This document shows, piece by piece, positions 34,395 through 44,596 of a DNA stretch of 64,000 nucleotides. Under the pieces are notes generated by a model that worked only from the letters and a program-made list of their open reading frames with translations, was not told the origin of the DNA and ran no database searches. The stretch covers positions 558,001 to 622,000 of the forward strand of contig NZ_CP065707.1 in NCBI RefSeq assembly GCF_016028255.1, given 5' to 3'. This DNA is from Streptococcus oralis. Its GTDB lineage: Bacteria > Bacillota > Bacilli > Lactobacillales > Streptococcaceae. The translations under genes and the position numbers were made by a program. Numbering within the stretch: position 1 is the first letter of the stretch; each line of letters starts with the position of its first letter.

Positions 34395-35195
34395 CTATTT
34401 ATGATAATCTGGATCACGGAAGTGTGTCTTGTAAAAAATGGTGACCAGATAAAGAACAAAAAGAATGTTTTGTACAGTGATAAGGGTCGCCATATTTTGG
34501 CCAAAAAGTCCCAAAATAAGCGTAATCAGAGTGGGTAATCCTAAACAGTTCAAGATAAAATGGTAGCACTCTTTAAAGCTCCTAAATGAAAAGAGGCGTG
34601 ATTTTTTGGTGATATAAAGGAGAAAGCTAGCTCCAAGAGAGACAATGAAGAAATTCAATCCAAAGAGGAAGCTTGCACCAAGAACGAGAAAGAGACTGAT
34701 ATAGACCCGGTTTTGTTGATACCAGTCTTTAGAAATGGCCTGGGTAAGATCTTCCTTACTCTGGAAACTCTCCGTTTGAATCGCGTGGTAGTGAATACGA
34801 GTCAGCTCTTTACTTTCCTTGCTGATGATGAGTTCTTCCGTATCAAAATGAAGTTGTAAGTCCTTTGGCAATTCTTTGCTTTGGCTTGGACCAATCAAAA
34901 GAGAAGGCTGCTGATTCTTAGTGCCCGAGTAGTTCAGTTTTCCATCAACGATTTGTGCATTCTCTGACAAGTCCATGATCGCTTCATCTGTCAGTGGAGT
35001 GTAGACATTATCGATAAAAGTATCCAGTGGATACGTTTCCTGCGAACTGTTTTGAATGGCAATTGGAACCATAGACAAACTGATGAGGAAAATGCTAGTA
35101 AAGAGAAGCTGAAACCAGTTGAGGCCGAAACGTTTTGATAGGGGCTTACGAAATCCCCAGATACTAGAGAAATACGAGAATGGATATGGAAGCAT
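34395..35195 (-). CDS. malA: Maltodextrin utilisation protein MalA (DUF1189)
   Basis: A membrane protein of about 266 residues of the DUF1189 family. The N-terminus ([18 protein letters not shown]) is followed by a helix ([18 protein letters not shown]), an extracellular loop of about 110 residues and a cluster of helices at the C-terminal half ([41 protein letters not shown]). The start at 35195 is favoured over 35201 because AGAAAG lies six bases upstream. It pairs with malR as in pneumococcus. The mechanism is unknown. Confidence 0.85.
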   Translation of the reverse strand: MLPYPFSYFSSIWGFRKPLSKRFGLNWFQLLFTSIFLISLSMVPIAIQNSSQETYPLDTFIDNVYTPLTDEAIMDLSENAQIVDGKLNYSGTKNQQPSLLIGPSQSKELPKDLQLHFDTEELIISKESKELTRIHYHAIQTESFQSKEDLTQAISKDWYQQNRVYISLFLVLGASFLFGLNFFIVSLGASFLLYITKKSRLFSFRSFKECYHFILNCLGLPTLITLILGLFGQNMATLITVQNILFVLYLVTIFYKTHFRDPDYHK

Positions 35196-35310
35196 AGGCA
35201 TCTTTCTAAAAGTGTTTTCTATATGAGTATTATATAGAGAAATGTGCTTTATTTCAAGTCTAGGAGATAAATTGCTTGTTGCAAGAATATTATTTACAGT
35301 AACAATCGCT

Positions 35311-35424
35311 AATACTCAATGAAAATCAAAGAGCAAACTAGTAAGCTAGCCGCAGGTTGCTCAAAGCACAGCTTTGAGGTTGGAGATAAAGCTGACGTGG
35401 TTTGAAGAGATTTTCGAAGAGTAT
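35311..35424 (-). repeat. BOX-type interspersed repeat
   Basis: Read on the minus strand it starts ATACTCTTCGAAAATCTC and ends with a segment containing GCTAGCTTACTAG and TTTCATTGAGTATT, as do boxA and boxC of pneumococcal BOX elements; little or no boxB lies between. It fills much of the malA-malD gap. Confidence 0.8.
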
Positions 35425-35451
35425 AAAATGAAAAAGGGTGGCGGGGATAAA

Positions 35452-36294
35452 TTATCCCTTGTCGCCACCACTTGTAAGTCCTGAAACAAAGTTCTTTTGT
35501 AGGAAGAAGAAGAGAATACAGATTGGAAGGGCGATGAGGATAGCACCTGCTGAGAAGTAGGCAATCTTCATGTTTTTCACATTGCTAACGAAGGTTTGGA
35601 GACCAACGGCAACAGTAAAGTATTCTTTCTCACGAAGCAAGAAACTAGAGAGGATGTAGTCCCCGAAAGGTCCCATGAAGGCCCAGAGAGCTTGTACAGC
35701 CACCATTGGGCGAACAAGAGGGAGAACAATTTGCCAGAAGCGACGGAAGTGTCCTGCACCATCTAGTTTCGCAGATTCGTCAAGAGACATTGGCACAGTA
35801 TCGAAGTAGCCTTTCATCAGCCAAGCATTCATCGGGATACCTCCACCAACATAGAGGAAGATGAGGAACCAGCTATGGTTAAGGGCGTTCAACATAAGCG
35901 CCATAACGAAGAAGGCTGTCAAAGCGGCCATGGTTGGCACCATTTGGATAATCAAGAAGAAGACCAAACTTTGCTTACGAGCCAAGAAGTTGTAACGACT
36001 GTAAGCGTAACCTGCAAGTACGATGATACTTGTTTGAACAGCCATTGTGATAAAGGCAATAATCAAAGTATTAAGGTACCAAGTACCGTACAAAGTTTCC
36101 GTAAAGAGTCCTTTAAAGTTATCAAAATTAAAGTCGATGTTGGTATCGAGTTTAAAGGCTGCGACGTTACCTGTTTTAAAGGCTGACATGATGGTAATCA
36201 AAAGCGGATAGATAATCACGATTGATAGGCCAATCAAGTAGAGGTAAGTGAGGGTTTGAGTCAGTCTACGTTTGAGTTTGATTGAGTTATTCAT
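35452..36294 (-). CDS. malD: Maltodextrin ABC transporter permease MalD (MalG family)
   Basis: An inner-membrane permease of 280 residues with six helices and the EAA loop ([19 protein letters not shown], near residue 185) that contacts the ATPase. It partners MalC and receives maltodextrins from the lipoprotein MalX. GGAGG nine bases before the ATG at 36294 sets the start, one base past the malC stop. No ATPase gene is in the cluster; in pneumococci the shared MsmK ATPase serves this importer. Confidence 0.93.
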   Translation of the reverse strand: MNNSIKLKRRLTQTLTYLYLIGLSIVIIYPLLITIMSAFKTGNVAAFKLDTNIDFNFDNFKGLFTETLYGTWYLNTLIIAFITMAVQTSIIVLAGYAYSRYNFLARKQSLVFFLIIQMVPTMAALTAFFVMALMLNALNHSWFLIFLYVGGGIPMNAWLMKGYFDTVPMSLDESAKLDGAGHFRRFWQIVLPLVRPMVAVQALWAFMGPFGDYILSSFLLREKEYFTVAVGLQTFVSNVKNMKIAYFSAGAILIALPICILFFFLQKNFVSGLTSGGDKG

Positions 36295-36295
36295 C

Positions 36296-37588
36296 TTAGA
36301 CGTCCTCCATATCAAATGCGTGTAGTTTCTTGAATGCGATCATAGAGATAGAGATGACAATGATTGAGATAATCAAGGTAACAGCTGCCGCCATAGAGTA
36401 TTGAGGAGATGTACCTGTTGTCAAACGGTAAATCCATGAAATCAAGATATCAGTTGAACCGGCTCCGCCCCCGACAGTACCAGGACCTCCACCATTGAAG
36501 AGGTACATGATAGAGAAGTTGTTAAAGTTGAAGGTGTATTGGCTAATCAATGTTGGTGCTGCAACAGCCAAGATCATAGGGAAAGTGATGTTGCGGAATT
36601 TTTGCCAAGCATTGGCACCATCGATGTAAGCCGCTTCGTAGAGGTCGTTAGGAATAGACTGCAAGATACCCAAGGTCAAAACGTAGATGTATGGGAATCC
36701 TAGCCAACCTTGCATCATAATCAAGGCAACCTTAGTCCAAGTTGGATTTGTTTTCCAAGGGATAAGAGCTCCATCTAGGAAAGGAAGGACCTTAGACAAA
36801 AGAGGCAAGACTTGCGTGTTGATAGCACCAACACTATCATTAAACATGTTTGAGAATGTCAAGATAGTGATGAAGGCTGGAACAGCCCAAGGAAGAAGGA
36901 AAATAACACCGAAGATACGTTTTCCTTTGATAAATGGTTGGTTGGCAATGATTGCTGTAAAGATACCAATGACAATCTGCAAGGTAGAAGCAGCCAAGGC
37001 CCAAATAATGGTCCAAGAAAGAACAGAACCAAAGGCTGAACGGAAGGTGCTCAAGCTCCAGATGTTCGTAAAATTGGTCAAACCAACCCAGTCCAACAAT
37101 TTGTTTGGTGGCAAGTGTTGGAAGTCATAGTTGGTAAAGGCAATCATCAAGGTTACGATAACAGGGAAGATAATTGCAAATGTCATCGCTACATATGATG
37201 GGATGATTAAAAGGTATGGGAATCCATTCTCATAAATTCCTTTAATCATGTCCTTGAATGTACGAGCTACAGGAATACCGTTATTGATACGTTTAGCAGT
37301 CGTATGTGCATCTTTGATATTAAAGATATAAAAGAGTAAGTAAACGACAACAAAGATAGAATGGAAAGCACCACGAATCAGCATAAAAAGTGAATTATCA
37401 CGACCAGGTTTGTCACCAAGTGTGATCAAATTGCTCAATTCAGGGCTTGCAAGTGTTAGAAAATACAGAACAAATAGAACAGTAACACCAAGAAAAATAA
37501 ATCCTTTAGCTTTTTGTTTGTTATAGATTTGTCCTAAACCAGGAATGATTGACAGCAAGGCTGCTTTGCGAGGCTGTTGTTTTTCCAT
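36296..37588 (-). CDS. malC: Maltodextrin ABC transporter permease MalC (MalF family)
   Basis: A 430-residue permease. The N-terminal region has two helices ([19 protein letters not shown] and [14 protein letters not shown]) before the transporter core, with the EAA-like loop [20 protein letters not shown] close to residue 325. AGGAG six bases before the ATG at 37588 sets the start; a longer frame opens at 37630 without one. It lies between malX and malD in the same operon. Confidence 0.93.
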   Translation of the reverse strand: MEKQQPRKAALLSIIPGLGQIYNKQKAKGFIFLGVTVLFVLYFLTLASPELSNLITLGDKPGRDNSLFMLIRGAFHSIFVVVYLLFYIFNIKDAHTTAKRINNGIPVARTFKDMIKGIYENGFPYLLIIPSYVAMTFAIIFPVIVTLMIAFTNYDFQHLPPNKLLDWVGLTNFTNIWSLSTFRSAFGSVLSWTIIWALAASTLQIVIGIFTAIIANQPFIKGKRIFGVIFLLPWAVPAFITILTFSNMFNDSVGAINTQVLPLLSKVLPFLDGALIPWKTNPTWTKVALIMMQGWLGFPYIYVLTLGILQSIPNDLYEAAYIDGANAWQKFRNITFPMILAVAAPTLISQYTFNFNNFSIMYLFNGGGPGTVGGGAGSTDILISWIYRLTTGTSPQYSMAAAVTLIISIIVISISMIAFKKLHAFDMEDV

Positions 37589-37635
37589 GATTACTCCTTT
37601 CATAGGATGCGAGATAAAACTCGGATTCAATCGTA

Positions 37636-37701
37636 AGATACGTGCGTATGATAATAAGCGTATCTATAAATTCAAAGGGGGATTTTGCTTCCACCCCCCT
37701 T
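37636..37701 (-). promoter_or_regulatory. Two hairpins between malX and malC
   Basis: On the minus strand AAGGGGG (37701-37695) pairs with CCCCCTT (37681-37675), and AGATACG (37665-37659) pairs with CGTATCT (37642-37636). Hairpins behind the binding-protein gene are common in importer operons and favour more MalX than permease, by RNA stability or partial termination. Confidence 0.65.
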
Positions 37702-37712
37702 GAACAAATCAA

Positions 37713-38981
37713 TTATTCACCAAATTTTTGTTTGATTGTGTCCTTAATCAATGTTACAGCATCGTTAGCAGCTGTTTTCGCATCTTTCTTACCACTTACA
37801 GCTTCAAAGAGCATTGTTTTAGCTGGGTCCCAAACAGCTGACATTTGAGAGATGTTTGGCATTGGTTGAGCATTCTTGAACTGTTCAATCACGGCTGTGG
37901 TCAACTCATCTTTTTTGCCTTCAGCATAAGTACGAGCTTCAGTATTAGCTGGGATTTCGTTTGTTACATCGTAGAACGCTTTTTGTTGTTCAGTTGAAAC
38001 TAGGAAGTCTACAAATTTTTGAGCGCCTTCAAGGTTCTTAGTGCTTGCTGGGATAACCCAAGCTTTACCACCACCAAATGTTTCATAGTTTTTACCGTTT
38101 GGAAGAGTTGGGATAGTCGCAACACCGTAGTTTACTTTAGCATCTTTGAATGCTTGAGCTTTCCAAGGACCATCGATGATAGCAGCAGTTTTACCTTCTT
38201 GGAATTGAGTTTGGATTAAGTTTGGAGCTCCTTCAGTATCTTGCATACCTTTAGGCCATTTTTCGTACCAAGATTTAGCATATTCGATACCTTTGATTGC
38301 TCCGTCGTTTGCAAGTCCGATATCTTTAGGATCTTTACCGTTTTGGCCAAATACATAACCGCCATTACCAGCAAGAAGTCCGTATGCGTAGTAGAAGTTT
38401 GTCCAGTCAGCTAGGAAGGCAGTAGTTTTGCCATCTTCACCAGCGAAAGCGTATTTGCTGTCTTTAGCAAGGTTTTCCAAATCAGCAAATGTTTTAGGAG
38501 CTTCTTTAAGCAAATCTTTGTTATAGTACAAAACGAGTGATTCGATGACAGCTGGAGCACCATAGACTTTACCACCAACAGTTACAAGTGATTTTGTTTT
38601 ATCGTCTGTTTTCGCACCGTCGCTAAGAGTTACTTCTGAAAGTTGTCCGTCAGTACCAAGGCTACCTACACGGTCGTATGGAGCCATCATAACATCAGGG
38701 GCTTTACCAGATTGGTTGTCAAGTGAAAGGTTATCAAGACCACCCATTTGGTCACCTGTTTTGATAGTAACTTTTACGCCAGATTCTTTTTCGTAAGCTT
38801 TTGCAGCAGATTCAGCGAAGGCTTTATATTGGTCTTCAACGTAGAAAGTAAGTTCTTTTGCTTCTGAAGAGCTAGTATCAGCAGCTTTGTCAGCAGATTT
38901 GCTTCCGCAAGCTACCAAGAGCAAGCTAGCGAGAGTAGCAGTTCCGAGCACAGCAGCGCTCTTCATGAATTTAGATGACAT
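37713..38981 (-). CDS. malX: Maltodextrin-binding lipoprotein MalX
   Basis: A surface lipoprotein of 422 residues that captures maltodextrins. The signal peptide ends in the lipobox LLVAC (Cys at about residue 25), followed by a flexible SKSADKAADTSSS spacer. The rest is a family 1 extracellular binding fold with PDVMMAPYDRVGSL, ALYYNK-like LVLYYNKDLL and GKTAAIIDGPWKAQAF. AGGAGG lies just before the ATG. It is the first gene of the minus-strand operon, driven by the promoter at 39051-39079. Confidence 0.96.
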   Translation of the reverse strand: MSSKFMKSAAVLGTATLASLLLVACGSKSADKAADTSSSEAKELTFYVEDQYKAFAESAAKAYEKESGVKVTIKTGDQMGGLDNLSLDNQSGKAPDVMMAPYDRVGSLGTDGQLSEVTLSDGAKTDDKTKSLVTVGGKVYGAPAVIESLVLYYNKDLLKEAPKTFADLENLAKDSKYAFAGEDGKTTAFLADWTNFYYAYGLLAGNGGYVFGQNGKDPKDIGLANDGAIKGIEYAKSWYEKWPKGMQDTEGAPNLIQTQFQEGKTAAIIDGPWKAQAFKDAKVNYGVATIPTLPNGKNYETFGGGKAWVIPASTKNLEGAQKFVDFLVSTEQQKAFYDVTNEIPANTEARTYAEGKKDELTTAVIEQFKNAQPMPNISQMSAVWDPAKTMLFEAVSGKKDAKTAANDAVTLIKDTIKQKFGE

Positions 38982-39020
38982 AGTGTATTCCTCCTAAAGA
39001 ATAACAGTATAATTTATTTA

Positions 39021-39038
39021 GAAAACGCAAACGTTTTC
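39021..39038. promoter_or_regulatory. Probable MalR operator for malX
   Basis: GAAAACGCAAACGTTTTC has 7-bp inverted arms typical of LacI-family sites. It lies just downstream of the malX transcription start predicted from the -10 at 39051-39056. Confidence 0.7.
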
Positions 39039-39050
39039 TTTTATGAGCCT

Positions 39051-39079
39051 AGTATAGCACAAATAGAAAACGGTTGCAA
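39051..39079 (-). promoter_or_regulatory. malX promoter with overlapping cre site
   Basis: On the minus strand TTGCAA (39079-39074) and TATACT (39056-39051) are 17 bases apart. TTGCAACCGTTTTCT (39079-39065) fits the CcpA cre consensus WTGNAANCGNWNNCW at all positions and covers the -35, so glucose repression is expected. Confidence 0.85.
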
Positions 39080-39081
39080 GC

Positions 39082-39358
39082 TTTTTTAAAAAGTTTTTTA
39101 AAAAAATTTTAAGGTTTCAAACATTTGTTAAAGCCTATATATAGGAAAGAACTTAAAATGTTTGTTTTTTTGAATTGAAAATATATTAGGAAAACGATTG
39201 CGTAAATTCGGCTCGGTTTTTCAGAAAATAGAGCAGATATTGGGAATGAATTATCTTAAATCAGAAAATCTTTAAAATTTTTTCGCTTATTTCATAAAAT
39301 ATCAGTGGGAATAAGTTTTAGTTAGATAAAAATAATTCAAAAAAATTTTTAAAAACGC
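39082..39358. other. Spacer of the divergent mal control region
   Basis: About 277 bp of very AT-rich DNA without genes, between the two divergent promoters. It contains one further LacI-like half site, GAAAACGATTGCG, near 39192-39204, which might be an auxiliary site. Confidence 0.5.
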
Positions 39359-39387
39359 TTGCATTTGTCTTTGAAATGCGCTATACT
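39359..39387 (+). promoter_or_regulatory. malQ promoter
   Basis: TTGCAT (39359-39364) and TATACT (39382-39387) are 17 bases apart. The start would fall near 39394, immediately before the operator palindrome. Confidence 0.85.
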
Positions 39388-39395
39388 TAACTTGA

Positions 39396-39409
39396 CGCAA
39401 ACGTTTGCG
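39396..39409. promoter_or_regulatory. Probable MalR operator for malQ
   Basis: CGCAAACGTTTGCG is a perfect 14-bp palindrome covering the beginning of the malQ transcript, placed so that bound MalR would block initiation. Confidence 0.8.
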
Positions 39410-39453
39410 CCTTGATTGCGCAACGTTTTATAACAAACACATGAGGTGCTATT

Positions 39454-40971
39454 ATGAAAAAACGTCAAAGTGGTGTGTTGATGCACATCTCTTCTCTGCC
39501 AGGAGCTTATGGGATTGGATCATTTGGTCAGACTGCCTATGATTTCGTCGATTTCTTGGTTCGTACGAAGCAACGTTACTGGCAAATCCTCCCTCTTGGG
39601 ACAACAAGCTATGGAGATTCTCCATACCAATCATTCTCAGCCTTTGCTGGAAATACGCATTTTATCGACCTTGATATCTTGGTAGAGCAAGGCTTGCTCG
39701 AAGCCAGTGATCTTAAAGGTGTTGACTTTGGTAGCGATGCATCTGAAGTTGACTATGCGAAGATTTATTACGCACGTCGTCCACTTTTAGAAAAAGCCGT
39801 TAAACGCTTCTTGGAAGTGGGTGATGTCAAAGATTTTGAGAAGTTTGCTCAAGACAACCAATCATGGCTCGAACTCTTCGCAGAATATATGGCTATCAAA
39901 GAGCATTTTGACAATCTTGCTTGGACAGAATGGCCAGATGCAGACGCTCGTGCCCGTAAAGCTTCAGCACTTGAAAGCTACCGTGAGAAATTGGCAGACA
40001 AGTTGGTTTACCACCGTGTGACTCAATACTTCTTCTTCCAACAATGGTTGAAATTGAAAGCCTACGCTAACGACAACCACATTGAAATCGTTGGAGACAT
40101 GCCAATTTACGTCGCAGAAGATTCAAGCGACATGTGGGCAAATCCACATCTCTTCAAGACAGATGCCACTGGTAAAGCAACTTGCATCGCAGGATGCCCA
40201 CCAGATGAGTTTTCTGCCACTGGTCAGCTTTGGGGGAACCCAATCTATGACTGGGAAGCAATGGACAAAGACGGTTACAAATGGTGGATTGAACGCTTGC
40301 GCGAAAGCTTCAAAATCTATGATATCGTTCGTATCGACCACTTCCGTGGTTTCGAATCTTACTGGGAAATTCCTGCTGGTTCCGATACAGCAGCACCTGG
40401 TAAATGGGTGAAAGGTCCAGGCTACAAGCTTTTCGCAGCTGTTAAGGAAGAACTTGGTGAGCTAAACATCATCGCAGAAGACCTTGGTTTCATGACAGAT
40501 GAAGTCATCGAGTTGCGTGAACGTACTGGCTTCCCAGGAATGAAGATTCTTCAATTTGCCTTCAACCCAGAAGACGAAAGTATCGATAGCCCACACTTGG
40601 CACCTGCCAACTCTGTTATGTACACAGGAACACACGATAACAATACAGTCCTTGGTTGGTACCGTAATGAGATCGACGATCCAACTCGTGAATACATGGC
40701 TCGTTACACGAACCGTAAAGAGTACGAAACAGTGCCACACGCAATGCTTCGCACAGTCTTTTCATCTGTTAGCTTCATGGCTATTGCAACCATGCAAGAC
40801 TTGCTAGAACTAGATGAGTCAGCTCGTATGAACTTCCCATCTACTCTTGGCGGAAACTGGTCATGGCGTATGACAGCAGATCAATTGACACCAGCTGTTG
40901 AAGAAACTTTGCTTGACTTGACTACAATTTATCGCCGAATCAATAAAAATTTGGTAGAATTAAAGAAATAA
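39454..40971 (+). CDS. malQ: 4-alpha-glucanotransferase (amylomaltase)
   Basis: A cytoplasmic GH77 enzyme of 505 residues (called MalM in pneumococcus). It transfers glucan chains between maltodextrins, releasing glucose and lengthening chains for the phosphorylase downstream. Visible family blocks include SGVLMHISSLPGAYGIGSFG at the start, SPYQSFSAFAGN, the nucleophile region IVRIDHFRGFESYW (Asp near residue 293), IIAEDLGFMT and GTHDNNTVLGW. GAGGTGC precedes the ATG. glgP follows after 24 bases, so the pair forms the plus-strand MalR operon. Confidence 0.95.
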   Translation: MKKRQSGVLMHISSLPGAYGIGSFGQTAYDFVDFLVRTKQRYWQILPLGTTSYGDSPYQSFSAFAGNTHFIDLDILVEQGLLEASDLKGVDFGSDASEVDYAKIYYARRPLLEKAVKRFLEVGDVKDFEKFAQDNQSWLELFAEYMAIKEHFDNLAWTEWPDADARARKASALESYREKLADKLVYHRVTQYFFFQQWLKLKAYANDNHIEIVGDMPIYVAEDSSDMWANPHLFKTDATGKATCIAGCPPDEFSATGQLWGNPIYDWEAMDKDGYKWWIERLRESFKIYDIVRIDHFRGFESYWEIPAGSDTAAPGKWVKGPGYKLFAAVKEELGELNIIAEDLGFMTDEVIELRERTGFPGMKILQFAFNPEDESIDSPHLAPANSVMYTGTHDNNTVLGWYRNEIDDPTREYMARYTNRKEYETVPHAMLRTVFSSVSFMAIATMQDLLELDESARMNFPSTLGGNWSWRMTADQLTPAVEETLLDLTTIYRRINKNLVELKK

Positions 40972-40995
40972 GACAATATCAGGAGACACATAAAC

Positions 40996-43254
40996 ATGTT
41001 ACCATTAGACGAATTTGTACAAAAGCGTTACAATAAAACCATTGCAGAATGTAGCAATGAAGAGCTTTACCTTGCTCTTCTTAACTACAGCAAACTTGCT
41101 AGCAGCCAAAAACCAGTGAACACTGGTAAGAAAAAAGTTTACTATATCTCAGCTGAGTTCTTGATTGGTAAACTCTTGTCAAACAACTTGATTAACCTTG
41201 GCCTTTACGACGATGTGAAAAAAGAACTTGCAGCTGCAGGTAAAGAGTTGATCGAAATCGAAGAAGTAGAATTGGAACCATCACTTGGTAACGGTGGTTT
41301 GGGACGTTTGGCAGCCTGCTTTATCGACTCAATCGCTACACTTGGTTTGAATGGTGATGGTGTTGGTTTGAACTACCACTTCGGTCTTTTCCAACAAGTT
41401 CTTAAAAATAACCAACAAGAAACAATTCCTAATGCTTGGTTGACAGAGCAAAACTGGTTGGTACGCTCAAGCCGTAGCTACCAAGTGCCATTTGCACACT
41501 TCACATTGACATCTACTCTTTACGATATCGATGTACCTGGCTACAAGACAGCTACTAAAAACCGCTTGCGTTTGTTTGACTTGGATTCAGTTGATTCTTC
41601 TATCATCGAAGATGGTATCAACTTTGACAAGACAGATATCGCTCGCAACTTGACTCTCTTCCTTTACCCAGACGATAGCGACAAGCAAGGTGAATTGCTC
41701 CGTATCTTCCAACAATACTTCATGGTTTCAAACGGTGCACAATTGATCATCGACGAAGCAATCGAAAAAGGAAGCAACTTGCATGACCTTGCGGACTATG
41801 CAGTTGTACAAATCAATGATACTCACCCATCAATGGTGATTCCTGAATTGATCCGTCTTTTGACTGCGCGTGGTATCGAACTTGATGAAGCAATCTCTAT
41901 CGTTCGTAGCATGACTGCCTACACTAACCACACAATCCTTGCTGAAGCCCTTGAAAAATGGCCTCTTGAATTCTTGCAAGAAGTGGTTCCTCACTTGGTA
42001 CCAATCATCGAAGAATTGGACCGTCGTGTGAAGGCAGAATACAAAGACCCAGCTGTTCAAATCATCGATGAGAGCGAACGTGTTCACATGGCTCACATGG
42101 ATATCCACTACGGATACAGCGTAAACGGGGTTGCAGCTCTTCACACTGAAATCTTGAAGAACTCAGAGTTGAAAGCTTTCTACGACATCTACCCAGAAAA
42201 ATTCAACAACAAAACAAACGGTATCACATTCCGTCGTTGGCTCATGCATGCTAACCCAAGCTTGTCTCACTACTTGGATGAGATTCTTGGACATGGTTGG
42301 CACCATGAAGCAGATGAACTTGAAAAACTCTTGTCATACGAAGACAAGGCTGCTGTCAAAGAAAAATTGGAAAGCATCAAAGCTCACAACAAACGTAAAT
42401 TGGCTCGTCACTTGAAAGAGCACCAAGGTGTGGAAATCAATACAAACTCTATCTTTGATATCCAAATCAAACGTCTTCACGAGTACAAACGCCAACAAAT
42501 GAACGCTTTGTATGTCATCCACAAATACCTTGATATCAAGGCTGGTAACATCCCTGCTCGTCCAATTACAGTCTTCTTTGGTGGTAAAGCAGCTCCTGCC
42601 TACACAATCGCTCAAGACATCATTCACTTGATCCTTTGCTTGTCAGAAGTGATTGCTAACGATCCAGCAGTAGCTCCACACTTGCAAGTTGTAATGGTTG
42701 AAAACTACAACGTTACTGCAGCAAGCTTCTTGATCCCAGCATGTGACATCTCAGAACAAATCTCACTTGCTTCTAAAGAAGCTTCAGGTACTGGTAACAT
42801 GAAATTCATGTTGAACGGAGCTTTGACTCTTGGTACTATGGACGGAGCTAACGTGGAAATCGCTGAATTGGTTGGCGACGAAAACATCTACATCTTCGGT
42901 GAAGATTCAGAAACTGTTATCGACCTTTACGCAAAAGCAGCATACAAATCAAGCGAATTCTATGCTCGTGAAGCTATCAAACCGTTGGTTGACTTCATCG
43001 TGAGCGATGCTGTTCTTGCAGTAGGTAAGAAAGAGCGCTTGGAACGTCTTTACAACGAATTGATCAACAAAGACTGGTTCATGACTCTCCTAGACTTGGA
43101 AGACTACATCAAAGTCAAAGAGCAAATGCTTGCTGACTACGAAGACCGTGACGCATGGTTGGACAAAGTCATCGTCAACATTGCCAAAGCAGGATTCTTC
43201 TCATCTGACCGTACAATCGCTCAGTACAACGAAGATATCTGGCACTTGAACTAA
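40996..43254 (+). CDS. glgP: Glycogen/maltodextrin phosphorylase
   Basis: A PLP-dependent GT35 enzyme of 752 residues that splits maltodextrins into glucose 1-phosphate (also named malP). Landmarks are [62 protein letters not shown] and the pyridoxal-lysine motif [16 protein letters not shown]. It is somewhat shorter than enteric phosphorylases, as usual in streptococci. AGGAGACAC precedes the ATG. A terminator closes the operon 15 bases after the stop. Confidence 0.96.
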   Translation: MLPLDEFVQKRYNKTIAECSNEELYLALLNYSKLASSQKPVNTGKKKVYYISAEFLIGKLLSNNLINLGLYDDVKKELAAAGKELIEIEEVELEPSLGNGGLGRLAACFIDSIATLGLNGDGVGLNYHFGLFQQVLKNNQQETIPNAWLTEQNWLVRSSRSYQVPFAHFTLTSTLYDIDVPGYKTATKNRLRLFDLDSVDSSIIEDGINFDKTDIARNLTLFLYPDDSDKQGELLRIFQQYFMVSNGAQLIIDEAIEKGSNLHDLADYAVVQINDTHPSMVIPELIRLLTARGIELDEAISIVRSMTAYTNHTILAEALEKWPLEFLQEVVPHLVPIIEELDRRVKAEYKDPAVQIIDESERVHMAHMDIHYGYSVNGVAALHTEILKNSELKAFYDIYPEKFNNKTNGITFRRWLMHANPSLSHYLDEILGHGWHHEADELEKLLSYEDKAAVKEKLESIKAHNKRKLARHLKEHQGVEINTNSIFDIQIKRLHEYKRQQMNALYVIHKYLDIKAGNIPARPITVFFGGKAAPAYTIAQDIIHLILCLSEVIANDPAVAPHLQVVMVENYNVTAASFLIPACDISEQISLASKEASGTGNMKFMLNGALTLGTMDGANVEIAELVGDENIYIFGEDSETVIDLYAKAAYKSSEFYAREAIKPLVDFIVSDAVLAVGKKERLERLYNELINKDWFMTLLDLEDYIKVKEQMLADYEDRDAWLDKVIVNIAKAGFFSSDRTIAQYNEDIWHLN

Positions 43255-43268
43255 TAATTACATAATTT

Positions 43269-43297
43269 AAACCCGTACCTTGAAGGTGCGGGTTTTG
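43269..43297 (+). terminator. Terminator after glgP
   Basis: AAACCCGTACC pairs with GGTGCGGGTTT (one G-U pair) around TTGAA, followed by T residues. It probably also serves the convergent rlmA. Confidence 0.9.
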
Positions 43298-43316
43298 TCT
43301 TATCTGAAAGTTTTAT

Positions 43317-44165
43317 TTACAGTGCTTTCCCAACCAGAATCTCTGCTTCAATGGTAATTTCTGTCAACTGACTCCAGTCAATCTTAGTATGGTCAACGTG
43401 AAAGAGTAAGGGTGTCATAGTAAGCAGAGCTTGGCGTTGCTCAGCCGTGATAGGCTTTGTTAGGGAAGCTATTTGGCTAGATTGGATGCTGAAGTGTTCC
43501 TGGAAATGTTCTTTGATATCTTGATTAGAATAGTCCTTCTTTGTCAGCTGGTCCTGCACCATTTGACGGATTTCTTTGAGGTGATTTTCAGTTGGGATAA
43601 CCTTTATCAAGATACCGTCTTTGGATAAAACGCGGCGGAATTCTCCATAGTTGGCAGGCGAAAAGATATCAAGCAGGATGTCCATGCTGCCGTCTTTTAT
43701 AGGAAGACGAGCTAGGTCACCAACGAACCAATTGACTGCTCAGTTGGGTTCGCTCTTGGCAGCGATTTGGACTGAATCTTTTGAAATGTCAAAGGCATAG
43801 AAGGTTTTTTCAGGGTGACTTTCTTGGAGTTTGCGAGAGTAGAAACCTTCGCCACAGCCGATATCTAAGACTGTTTTGGCACTTTCTGAGTTTGAAAGTA
43901 AATTTGAGATGGCTTCTAAAATGTTTTGATAAAAGCCGGCTTCTAGGATTTGATGACGGTTTTGAAAATTTTCCTTGTCGTAGTTGGCAGATTGCTTGAT
44001 TTGCGGTGCCAGATTGACATAGCCGAATTTTGCCAGATCAAAAGAATGGCGGTTGCTACACTTGAGACTAGACTCTACCAAGGACAGATTTTCTTGGCAG
44101 ATAGGGCAGGAAAAGGCAGTCGCAGAAGCAAAACGCTGAAGTTTGGGTTTGAGGTTTGTATTCAT
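43317..44165 (-). pseudogene. rlmA: 23S rRNA (guanine-N1) methyltransferase RlmA(II), interrupted by a nonsense codon
   Basis: The frame has 283 codons, but codon 142 is TGA (43742-43740) in an otherwise continuous frame: KSEPN, stop, AVNWFVGDLARLPI. Before it are the zinc site CPICQENL...C..RHSFD (residues about 20-40) and the SAM motif VLDIGCGEGFYSRKL. After it follow IFSPANYGEF and the substrate domain. In Gram-positives RlmA(II) methylates G748 of 23S rRNA. A CGA to TGA or TGG to TGA change would explain the stop; everything else looks recent and undecayed. A sequencing error cannot be excluded. Confidence 0.85.
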
Positions 44166-44266
44166 AGTTTAAGTGTATCAAAAGAGACAAGTGAAAGCAA
44201 CTTCAGGAGTAAGTAGATGGGAGATTCAGTAGAAATAAAACTAATTCTTCAATTTATAAAATGAAA

Positions 44267-44295
44267 TTGCTTTTATATCTAAATTGCTATATAAT
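44267..44295 (+). promoter_or_regulatory. Promoter of the DUF6110/P-type ATPase operon
   Basis: TTGCTT (44267-44272) and TATAAT (44290-44295) are 17 bases apart. AAGGAGG and the ATG at 44317 follow closely, so the leader is very short. Confidence 0.8.
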
Positions 44296-44316
44296 AATGA
44301 TAAGGAGGAAATAAGT

Positions 44317-44595
44317 ATGTTAAAAGAAGTACTAACCGTTGCAAAAGTTGCGAAAAAATCTTCATTATTTTTGGGTGGTGTCGCATTTGGTACCCTTGGT
44401 TTGAAAATCTTAGCAAGTAAGGAAGCTAAAAAAGGTTATTCTAAAGCTTTGGCTAAGGCTTACAAGTTTAAAGATGAGCTAGATGCATCTGTTTCTGTTG
44501 TGAAGCAACATGGAGACGATGTTTTGCAAGATGCTAAATATTTGTATGAGCAAGAGAAAAAAGAAGAGCAATTAGATAGCCTTATAGGAGAATAA
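44317..44595 (+). CDS. DUF6110 family small membrane protein
   Basis: A 92-residue protein. One hydrophobic segment near the N-terminus (SSLFLGGVAFGTLGLKIL) precedes a basic, then acidic helical region (YSKALAKAYKFKDELDASV) and a charged C-terminus (YEQEKKEEQLDSLIGE). AAGGAGG precedes the ATG at 44317; a longer frame from 44284 would contain the promoter. It lies one base before a P-type ATPase gene. In mycobacteria small PacL proteins scaffold metal P-type ATPases. A similar partner role is inferred from context. Confidence 0.7.
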   Translation: MLKEVLTVAKVAKKSSLFLGGVAFGTLGLKILASKEAKKGYSKALAKAYKFKDELDASVSVVKQHGDDVLQDAKYLYEQEKKEEQLDSLIGE

Positions 44596-44596
44596 T

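Noticed and set aside
38982..39453. A small gene in the mal divergent gap
   Set aside because: No ORF with a ribosome site; the DNA is AT-rich and explained by two promoters and operators.
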